Shown here: positions 27,702-36,472 of the stretch, one piece after another | Numbering within the stretch: the stretch's first letter is position 1 | Layout: each line of letters starts with the position of its first letter | Notes under the pieces: generated by a model | Database searches by the model: none | What the model was told of the DNA's origin: nothing | The model's input: the letters and a program-made list of their open reading frames with translations, nothing else | Assembly: GCA_028685665.1 (NCBI GenBank) | Contig: JAQUDN010000010.1 | Span: 1 to 36,472, forward strand | From: Burkholderiaceae bacterium | GTDB taxonomy: Bacteria > Pseudomonadota > Gammaproteobacteria > Burkholderiales > Burkholderiaceae_C | DNA length: 36,472 nt | Reading direction: 5' to 3' | Translations under genes and position numbers: made by a program

Positions 27702-28583
27702 CTAGAGCCTTTCGATTTCGTGGGTGCCGAACAGGCCGTAGGGGCGCACCATCAGGATGGCCACCAGCACCAGGAAGGTGGCCAGCAGCTTGAACTCGCC
27801 GCCCAGGTAGGCGCCGGCCAGCGCCTCGACCAGGCCAATGCACAGGCCGCCGACCAGCGCGCCGAGCACGCTGTCCAGCCCGCCGACGATCACCACCACC
27901 AGCACCGACAGGCCGAACACCCCCATGCTCGATGAAATGCCGCCGATCGAGCCGACGATGATTCCGGACAGGGCTGCCAGCATGCTGGATACCACCCAGG
28001 CCAGCGAGAACACCCGGGGCACGTTGATGCCCACCGAGTACGCGGCCGCCTGGTCCGAGGCCGTGGCCCGCAGCGCCACGCCGCCGCGCCAGAAGCGGAA
28101 CACCAGCAGCACCGCCGCGATGAAGACCACCGCCACCATCGCGCCCCAGAACACCTTGGGCGCCAGGAAGGCCTCGCCCACCATGATGGGCTGGGTGGGC
28201 ATGAATTCGATCAGGCGGCGCTGGTCGGCCGACCAGATCATCTCGACCAGCCCCACCAGCACCGAGGCCAGGCCCACGGTGACCATGAACACCGAAATGG
28301 GGGGCTCGCCGAGCAGGGGGCGGATCATGGTGCGCTCGATCACCGCGCCCAGCAGCCCGGTGCCCAGCACGGCGGCCGGAACGGCCACCCACAGCGGCAG
28401 TGCCAGCATCGAGGCAAAGGTGAAGAACAGGTAGGCGCCGACCATCAGCATCTCGCCGATGGCGATGTTGACCACCCGCGTGGCCTTGTAGACCATCACG
28501 AAGGCCAGGGCTGCCAGCGCGTACAGGCCGCCGCTGGCCAGGCCGGTGAGGGCGATTTCGAACAGGAAAGCCCAATCCATCAT
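27702..28583 (-). CDS. livH: Branched-chain amino acid-type ABC transporter permease (LivH-like)
   Basis: 'ALTGLASGGLYALAALAFVMVYKATRVVNIAIGEMLM', multiple TM segments; start overlaps the livG stop. Confidence 0.92.
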   Translation of the reverse strand: MMDWAFLFEIALTGLASGGLYALAALAFVMVYKATRVVNIAIGEMLMVGAYLFFTFASMLALPLWVAVPAAVLGTGLLGAVIERTMIRPLLGEPPISVFMVTVGLASVLVGLVEMIWSADQRRLIEFMPTQPIMVGEAFLAPKVFWGAMVAVVFIAAVLLVFRFWRGGVALRATASDQAAAYSVGINVPRVFSLAWVVSSMLAALSGIIVGSIGGISSSMGVFGLSVLVVVIVGGLDSVLGALVGGLCIGLVEALAGAYLGGEFKLLATFLVLVAILMVRPYGLFGTHEIERL

Positions 28584-29455
28584 GCGACTCCGGTGGCAAG
28601 GGGAAGGGCGCTCGGGCCGGCCTTGGCGCTGTGCAGCTTGCGGCGCAGCTCGCCCACATCGCCCGAGCCCAGGTAGGCGCGGACCACTTCGGGGTTGGCC
28701 TGCACCTCGGCCGGCAGGCCCTGGGCAATGACCTGGCCAAAGTTCAGCACCACGACATGGTCGGACAGGTCCATCACCATGCCCATGTCGTGCTCGACCA
28801 TCAGCACCGTCACGCCCCATTCGGCGCGCACGTCGAGGATGAAGCGGGCCATGTCCTCGGTCTCCTCGCGGTTCATGCCGGCGACGGGCTCGTCCAGCAT
28901 CAGGATTTCGGGCTGCATGGCCAGCGCACGCGCCATTTCCACGCGCTTTTGCAGGCCGTAGGGCAGGGCGGCCACGGGGGCGTGGCGGATGTGGTCGATT
29001 TCCAGGAAATCGATGATGCGTTCCTCGATCTCGGCGCGCAGGGCGGCCTCCTCGCGGCGGGCGCGGCCCAGGTAGAACAGGGCATCGAACACATTGGTTT
29101 TGAGGTGGGCATGGCGGCCCAGCTTGATGTTGTCCAGCACCGTCATGCCGCGGAACAGCGCGATGTTCTGGAAGCTGCGGCCCAGGCCCCGCTGGGCCCG
29201 CAGCGGCGCGGGCACGCGGGTGATGTCTTCCCCCTTGAAGCGGATGCTGCCGCCCGTGGGCCGGTAAAAGCCCGAGATGGTGTTGAACAGCGAGGTCTTG
29301 CCGGCGCCGTTGGGGCCGATCACGGCCGTGATCGAGCCGGGCTGTACCTCGAAGCCGACGCCGGACAGGGCTTTGACGCCGCCAAAGGCAAGCGTGACGC
29401 TGTCCACCTGCAACAGGGGCGCAGCCTGGGGGCGGCGGTTGGCTTGTGTCTCCAT
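28580..29455 (-). CDS. livG: Branched-chain amino acid-type ABC transporter ATP-binding protein (LivG-like)
   Basis: 'GPNGAGKTSLFNTISGFYRP', 'GLGRSFQNIALFRGMTVLDNIKLGRH', 'LPYGLQKRVEMARALAMQPEILMLDEPVAGMN'. Confidence 0.93.
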   Translation of the reverse strand: METQANRRPQAAPLLQVDSVTLAFGGVKALSGVGFEVQPGSITAVIGPNGAGKTSLFNTISGFYRPTGGSIRFKGEDITRVPAPLRAQRGLGRSFQNIALFRGMTVLDNIKLGRHAHLKTNVFDALFYLGRARREEAALRAEIEERIIDFLEIDHIRHAPVAALPYGLQKRVEMARALAMQPEILMLDEPVAGMNREETEDMARFILDVRAEWGVTVLMVEHDMGMVMDLSDHVVVLNFGQVIAQGLPAEVQANPEVVRAYLGSGDVGELRRKLHSAKAGPSALPLATGVA

Positions 29456-29490
29456 CGGGGCCTTGTACGGGTTTGTGCGAACCGTGTTTT

Positions 29491-29525
29491 TCTACTTTTA
29501 CGTAGACTGTCTACTTGTGAGTAGA
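29491..29525. promoter_or_regulatory. Two tandem 16-bp palindromic boxes TCTAC-N6-GTAGA (29491-29506 and 29510-29525); candidate TetR-family operator
   Basis: Sequence reads TCTACTTTTACGTAGA-CTG-TCTACTTGTGAGTAGA; located 36 bp upstream of the divergent livG start and on the tetR side of the shared intergenic region. Confidence 0.7.
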
Positions 29526-29575
29526 TTCTGGGATCTCCCGCTGACCCGCGGCATTGGTACTTTCCCTGCGCACCC

Positions 29576-30865
29576 TGTATGGACCGGAGAGATGGGAAAC
29601 GGGTGTGCGAGGACATAGGAAACACTTCTTCAGCGCGAGTAGCGCAAGGAGAAGCCTATGACTTGGCAACCGAAAGACCTCATGGACATCAAACGCGACT
29701 TCGTAGCGCTCGCTCTGCAGGAAGGGTGCAACCGGCGCGAGTTGTGCCGACGCTTTGGCATCAGCCCGAAGACCGGCTACGCGCTGCTGGCACGCCACGC
29801 GCAGGAGGGATCTGCAGCCTATGTGCCCCGTTCCCGAAGGCCCGCAGGAAGTCCTACACGTACCTCGCCAGAAGTAGAGAAGGCCGTGACCGATCTGCGC
29901 ACCATGCATCCGGCCTGGGGTGGCCGCAAGATCGCCCGGCGTCTGGCAGACCTGGGGATGGACAAGGTACCGCCCGCGAGCACCATTACCGCCATCTTGC
30001 ATCGCCATGGCCTGATCAGCCCTCAGGCCAGTTTGGCCGCCCAGCACTGGCAGCGCTTCGAGCACGAGCGTCCCAACGCGCTGTGGCAAATCGACTTCAA
30101 GGGAGACTTTGCAACCGAGCAGGCGCGCTGCTACCCGCTGACGCTGCTGGACGACCATTCGCGCTTCAATCTGGCGCTGCAGGCCTGCTCCGGCGTGGCC
30201 GCCAGCGGCGTGCAACCTCACTTGAGCCAGGTGTTTCAGCGCTATGGGCTGCCGATGCGCATCAATGCTGACAACGGCGCGCCCTGGGGCAGTCCCCGGC
30301 GGGCGGAGCACGGCCTGAGCGAGCTGAGCGTGTGGCTGATTCGGCTGGGCATACGCGTGAGCCACAGCGCGCCCTACCATCCGCAGACCAATGGCAAGAT
30401 CGAGCGCTTTCACCGTTCGCTCCAAGCCGAGGTGCTGGCCGGACGCAGCTTTGCCAATCTGCAGCAGGCGCAGACGGCCTTCGAGCACTGGCGCGACGTC
30501 TACAACCACGATCGCCCCCACGATGCGCTGAACCTGCAGACGCCCGCCATGCGCTACCAGCCCAGCCTTATCAGCTATCCGCAGACTTTGCCCCCCATCG
30601 AGTACCCCGATGGCGACACGGTGGCGCTCGTCAAGTGGAACGGCGAGGTGCACTTCAAGGGCAACAAACTGCGGGTATCGAGTGCGCTGCTCAAGCTGCC
30701 AATAGCCTTCAGAGCAGACGCTGAGAACCACGATTGCTACGATGTGTTCTTTTGCCATCACCGCTTCATGCGGCTCGATTTAAGTGCGCCGGCAGCCGCC
30801 GTTTGAGACCCCCAGGTGTTTCCTATGTCCTCGCACACCCGTTTCCCATCTCTCCGGTCCATACA
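29576..30865 (+). mobile_element. Complete IS481-family insertion sequence, 1,290 bp
   Basis: 50-bp perfect terminal inverted repeats (29576-29625 and 30816-30865; TGTATGGACCGGAGAGATGGGAAACGGGTGTGCGAGGACATAGGAAACAC), 6-bp direct repeat GCACCC at 29570-29575 and 30866-30871, single DDE transposase ORF. Confidence 0.95.
29658..30806 (+). CDS. IS481-family DDE transposase
   Basis: HTH 'LALQEGCNRRELCRRFGISPKTGYALLARH' plus rve integrase core 'NALWQIDFKGDF', 'LTLLDDHSRF', 'INADNGAPWGS', 'SAPYHPQTNGKIERFHRSLQAEV'. Confidence 0.95.
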   Translation: MTWQPKDLMDIKRDFVALALQEGCNRRELCRRFGISPKTGYALLARHAQEGSAAYVPRSRRPAGSPTRTSPEVEKAVTDLRTMHPAWGGRKIARRLADLGMDKVPPASTITAILHRHGLISPQASLAAQHWQRFEHERPNALWQIDFKGDFATEQARCYPLTLLDDHSRFNLALQACSGVAASGVQPHLSQVFQRYGLPMRINADNGAPWGSPRRAEHGLSELSVWLIRLGIRVSHSAPYHPQTNGKIERFHRSLQAEVLAGRSFANLQQAQTAFEHWRDVYNHDRPHDALNLQTPAMRYQPSLISYPQTLPPIEYPDGDTVALVKWNGEVHFKGNKLRVSSALLKLPIAFRADAENHDCYDVFFCHHRFMRLDLSAPAAAV

Positions 30866-30872
30866 GCACCCC

Positions 30873-31535
30873 ATGACCCTGCAAAAAATGGCCCGCAAGC
30901 CTTCCCCTGCACCCGAGGCCGCTTCCCCGTGGAGCGGTGCGCCCGACCGTGAACAGCAGCGCGAGGCCAAGCGCCAGGCGGTGCTGTCGGCGGCCGCGCA
31001 GCTGTTCAACGAGCGCGGCTTTCACGCCACCTCGCTCGACGACATTGCCGCGCGGCTCCAGGTGAGCAAGCCCACGCTGTACTACTACGTCAAGAACAAG
31101 GAAGAAATCCTGCTGGGCTGTGTGCGCCAGGGCCTGCAGATGACGATTGAGGGCATCGAGGCCTCGCGGGCGGCAGGCGGCAAGGCCATCGATCAGCTCA
31201 TGGCCTGCATGCAGGTGTATGCGCGCATCGTGATGCAGGACTTCGGGATGTGCCTGATCCGGGTGGGCGACGAGGAGCTGTCGCCCGACAGCCGCCAGGA
31301 GCTGCGGCGGCTCAAATCAGAGATTGACCAGGCCTTTCGCCGGCTGGTGGCCGAGGGCGTGGCCGAGGGCTCGCTGCCACCGTGCGACCCCAAGATGACC
31401 GCCTTCGTGATCGCCGGCGCGCTGAGCTGGGTGGGCCGCTGGTACCAGCCCGGCGGGGCGTACACGCCCGAGCAGGTGGCCGACCAGTGCATTGCCACCC
31501 TGTGCCAGGGCATCCTGAAGCGCCCGGGCGGTTGA
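30873..31535 (+). CDS. TetR/AcrR-family transcriptional regulator
   Basis: 'RQAVLSAAAQLFNERGFHATSLDDIAARLQVSKPTLYYYVKNKEEILLGCVRQGL' TetR_N HTH; ATG at 30873, 8 bp after the IS end. In-frame starts also exist inside the IS end (GTG 30816, ATG 30825). Confidence 0.93.
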   Translation: MTLQKMARKPSPAPEAASPWSGAPDREQQREAKRQAVLSAAAQLFNERGFHATSLDDIAARLQVSKPTLYYYVKNKEEILLGCVRQGLQMTIEGIEASRAAGGKAIDQLMACMQVYARIVMQDFGMCLIRVGDEELSPDSRQELRRLKSEIDQAFRRLVAEGVAEGSLPPCDPKMTAFVIAGALSWVGRWYQPGGAYTPEQVADQCIATLCQGILKRPGG

Positions 31536-31586
31536 ACCGCGCGGTGCGGGCCCTGGGCCTGCCGGGCTTGGCGGCCGGGGAGCGGG

Positions 31587-31787
31587 TTACAGCAGCACGT
31601 CGTAGCCCGCCTCGACAATGGCGGTGGCCAGCGCATCGCGGGTGTGGTGGGTGTCCACGGTGACTTTGTCATGGGCGCGGTCGATGAGGACCTGGGCTTC
31701 GGGGTCCACGCTGTGTACGGCTTCGGTCACGGCTTTCTCGCAATGGCCGCAGGTCATGCCTTGAACGGTCAGGGTGTATTGGTGCAT
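31587..31787 (-). CDS. copZ: Heavy-metal-associated domain protein (CopZ-like copper chaperone)
   Basis: 'MHQYTLTVQGMTCGHCEKAVTEAVHSVDPEAQVLID', 66 aa with GMTCxxC motif. Confidence 0.88.
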   Translation of the reverse strand: MHQYTLTVQGMTCGHCEKAVTEAVHSVDPEAQVLIDRAHDKVTVDTHHTRDALATAIVEAGYDVLL

Positions 31788-32112
31788 GGGGGCTCCTGGC
31801 TCACAAAAAAGGGTGAAAACGGGAGCGGTATCTTCGCATGGGCGGTGACCTGGTCGCGGAACTTGGCGGGGAGGCCCTTGGGGGGGAGTACGTCCACCGC
31901 CACGCCCAGCAGTTGGGAAAGTTCGAGCTGGACTTGGCAATGTCCATCAGCGTGGTCTCGGGCGTCGGCTCCACCAAGAGGTCGAGGTCGTTGTCGTCGG
32001 TGTCTTCGCCCTGCGCCACCGAGCCGAACACGCGCAGATGGGTGACTCGGTGGCGCACGGCGATGGTGCGAATGGCATCGCGGTGGGTCTGGCGTGCGGT
32101 CAATGGGCGCAT
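31769..32112 (-). pseudogene. MntA/MNT-type nucleotidyltransferase, apparently frameshifted
   Basis: N-terminal frame (start 32112) has 'RHRVTHLRVFGSVAQGEDTDDNDLDLLVEPTPETTLMDIAK'; the family-like continuation 'VQLELSQLLGVAVDVLPPKGLPAKFRDQVTAHAKIPL' is in a different - frame. A single missing base near 31935-31940 would restore one ORF. Confidence 0.7.
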
Positions 32113-32359
32113 GGCTCGGGCTCCTGAAGCTATCGAAATGTCGTGTCACAAAGCGGCGCCACCCCTCAGCCAGGGACACGATGCCTGTTCCGAGGCCGAA
32201 GCTTGGGGTCTTTTGATCCTCCAGCCCAACAAATACCATCGGTGCCAGCTATTAATTCAGGAGTGATTGATCCGCCTCAAGGGCCCGCAGCCCGCGCAGT
32301 CCACCACCCCGCGCGCTTGGTGGGATGATGGCCTGTGCCCCCGCACGATGGATTTGCCC

Positions 32360-34598
<2,239 letters not shown>

Positions 34599-34674
34599 AG
34601 CGCGGCGATCCCGGTGGGGGGCCTGCGCCCGGTGCCCGGTCCGGGCCCTGCCGTCTGGCAAACTGCAGTCATTC

Positions 34675-34691
34675 AGGGCGCAAGGCGCCCT
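34675..34691 (+). promoter_or_regulatory. Hairpin AGGGCGC-AAG-GCGCCCT in the leader of the chemotaxis receptor gene
   Basis: Perfect 7-bp stem with 3-nt loop, 21 nt upstream of ATG 34713; not followed by a T tract. Confidence 0.35.
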
Positions 34692-34712
34692 TACAGAGAG
34701 GGAGGGCACACC

Positions 34713-36281
34713 ATGGGACTTTTTTCGATGATGCGGCAGTTCACCATCCGGTTCCGGATGCTGGGGGCGATTGCCGTGGTGCTGGGTCTGCTGGGTCTGT
34801 TGGGCGGGGCCGGGATGGTGGGCATGTTCCGCCTCCAGGCCGTCAGCCAGGACTTCATGGACCATGCGTTTGCCAAGGTGGGGCACCTGGCGGCCTTGCG
34901 CGGCGAGATGGGGGCGGTGCGCCTGCATGAAAAAGACATGTTTCTGCAGCAGGACCAGCCGGCCGCCGTGCGCCAGGCCCAGGCCCGCTGGCTCGCCAGC
35001 CTGGAGCAGTCGCGCCAGGTGGCCGAGCGCTGGCTGCAAGGGCCCGAAGGCCCCGACAGCGCGGTGGCGCGCCAGATTGCCGAGCGGCTGGAGCGCTACC
35101 GCGAGGCGTTCAGCGCCGTGGCCCGCCAGCTCGAAACCCGGGGCCCGGACAGTGCCGCCATCGTCCAGCGCATGGGGGGCCAGGCCCTGACCGAATTTGC
35201 GGCGGCCGACCAGCTGCTCCAGGAGCTGGAGACCGTCCTGCGCTCCCAGGCCAGCGCCTCGCTGGGCCAGCAGGCGGAGGTTTCGCGCCAGACCCTCTGG
35301 TTGTTTGCCCTGGCGGTGCTGATCACGGTGGCGGTGGTGGTGCCTTTGACCCTGATGAACATGCAGTCGATCTGCCGCCCCCTGGAAGAGGCGCGCCGCA
35401 TTGCCCAGCAGATCGCCAGTGGCGATCTGTCCCAGCCGATCCGCGCCGAGGGCCGCGATGAGGTGGCCGACCTGCAGCGCGCCCTGGCGGCCATGCAGGA
35501 CAGCCTGGGGGTGATGGTGGCCCAGGTGCGCCAGGCCAGCGAGAGCATTGCCACGGCCAGCCAGGAAATCGCCTCGGGCAACCAGGACCTGTCCCACCGC
35601 ACCGAGCAGACGGCCAGCCATGCGCAGGATGTGGTGGGCTCCCTGTCCACGCTGACGACCACGGTGCAGCACACGGCTTCGTCGTCGCAGATGGCCAACC
35701 AGCTGGCCCGCTCGGCGTCGGGCACGGCCACGCAGGGCGGCTCGGTGGTGGCGCAGGCGGTGGCCAGCATGCACGAGATTTCAGCGTCCAGCCGCAAGAT
35801 CAACGACATCATCGGCCTGATCGATTCGATTGCCTTCCAGACCAACATCCTTGCGCTCAATGCGGCCGTGGAGGCCGCGCGCGCGGGTGAGCAGGGCCGT
35901 GGCTTTGCCGTGGTGGCCAGCGAGGTGCGCCACCTGGCCCAGCGCGCGGCGGCGGCGGCCAGCGAGATCAAGGCCTTGATCAGCACCAGCGTGGGGGCGG
36001 TCGATGGCGGGGTGCGCCATGTCGAGGACGCCGGGGTGGCCATGCAGGACATCGTGGCCAGTGTGCAGCGCGTGAGCGACATCATTGGCGAGATCACTGC
36101 CGCAGCCTCTGCCCAGTCGGCGGGGATTGGCCAGGTCAACCAGTCGGTGGGAGAAATCGACCGCATGACACAACAGAACGCCGCCCTGGTCGAGCAATCG
36201 GCGGCGGCGGCCGAATCGCTGCGTGAGCAGGCGGCGCGCTTGTCGCAGGTGGTGCAGCAGTTCCGTCTGTCCCGGGCCTGA
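34713..36281 (+). CDS. Methyl-accepting chemotaxis protein (4HB_MCP-like sensor, HAMP, MA signalling domain)
   Basis: N-terminal TM 'RFRMLGAIAVVLGLLGLLGGAGMVGM', second TM 'LWLFALAVLITVAVVVPLTLM', hairpin tip 'INDIIGLIDSIAFQTNILALNAAVEAARAGEQGRGFAVVASEVRHLAQRAAAAASEIKALI'. Confidence 0.95.
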   Translation: MGLFSMMRQFTIRFRMLGAIAVVLGLLGLLGGAGMVGMFRLQAVSQDFMDHAFAKVGHLAALRGEMGAVRLHEKDMFLQQDQPAAVRQAQARWLASLEQSRQVAERWLQGPEGPDSAVARQIAERLERYREAFSAVARQLETRGPDSAAIVQRMGGQALTEFAAADQLLQELETVLRSQASASLGQQAEVSRQTLWLFALAVLITVAVVVPLTLMNMQSICRPLEEARRIAQQIASGDLSQPIRAEGRDEVADLQRALAAMQDSLGVMVAQVRQASESIATASQEIASGNQDLSHRTEQTASHAQDVVGSLSTLTTTVQHTASSSQMANQLARSASGTATQGGSVVAQAVASMHEISASSRKINDIIGLIDSIAFQTNILALNAAVEAARAGEQGRGFAVVASEVRHLAQRAAAAASEIKALISTSVGAVDGGVRHVEDAGVAMQDIVASVQRVSDIIGEITAAASAQSAGIGQVNQSVGEIDRMTQQNAALVEQSAAAAESLREQAARLSQVVQQFRLSRA

Positions 36282-36320
36282 TCCGGCAGGCCTGCGGGGC
36301 CGGGCCCCCGCACAAAGCAC

Positions 36321-36354
36321 AAGGGCTGGAAGACCAAAAAGTCTTCCAGCCCTT
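36321..36354 (+). terminator. Strong stem-loop (14-bp perfect stem) downstream of the MCP gene; probable terminator core
   Basis: AAGGGCTGGAAGAC-CAAAAA-GTCTTCCAGCCCTT; the 3' arm ends in TT and is followed by GGCGG rather than a T tract. Confidence 0.65.
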
Positions 36355-36360
36355 GGCGGC

Positions 36361-36472
36361 CTCAATTCTGAAGTGCAACACCCTTCAAAATTGAGGCATC
36401 CATGAGCAATAGAAGATACGAGCAGATCCAAGAGTCAGAGCGTCACGCGATAGCCTTGGGGCTGCAGCAAAA
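36361..36472 (+). mobile_element. Left end of a probable IS30-family insertion sequence, truncated by the window edge
   Basis: Short ORF start 'MSNRRYEQIQESERHAIALGLQQ' at 36402, resembling IS30-type transposase N-termini; preceded by an end-like 'ATTCTGAAGTGCAACACCCTTCAAAATTGAGGC'. Exact boundary not determinable. Confidence 0.55.
36402..36472 (+). CDS. IS30-family transposase, N-terminal fragment
   Basis: Translation MSNRRYEQIQESERHAIALGLQQ, open to the window end. Confidence 0.55.
   Translation, partial: MSNRRYEQIQESERHAIALGLQQ

Overview
High-GC (Comamonadaceae-like, by inference) chromosomal window. From left to right: (1) a 7TMR-DISM/PAS/HisKA_3-type sensor kinase; (2) a giant (~2,860 aa) repeat-rich surface or adhesin-like protein with an N-terminal DUF4347-like domain, VCBS/cadherin-like and Calx-beta-like repeats, two (Pro-Ala)n linkers and a DUF4214-like C-terminus; (3) a convergent NarL/LuxR-type response regulator; (4) a + strand operon of thiolase, livG, livF, livH, livM and enoyl-CoA hydratase with no substrate-binding protein; (5) a divergent TauE/SafE permease and MocR-type (GntR-aminotransferase) regulator; (6) a long - strand operon of livG, livH, livM, substrate-binding protein, livF, acyl-CoA ligase, enoyl-CoA hydratase and thiolase; (7) an intact IS481-family element (50-bp perfect inverted repeats, 6-bp target duplication) inserted 8 bp upstream of a TetR-family regulator, separating it from a duplicated palindromic operator candidate; (8) a copper chaperone, a frameshifted nucleotidyltransferase, a CopA-type P-ATPase whose natural start is put out of frame by a C10 tract, and a methyl-accepting chemotaxis protein; (9) the beginning of a probable IS30-family element next to a strong hairpin. 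The best second-look items are the IS481 insertion between operator and regulator, the paired TCTAC-N6-GTAGA boxes, the two C10 tracts just after start codons, and the kinase/adhesin/regulator locus. I did not see a clearly new defence-type or otherwise unprecedented system. No database search was run; family assignments come from motif recognition in the supplied translations.
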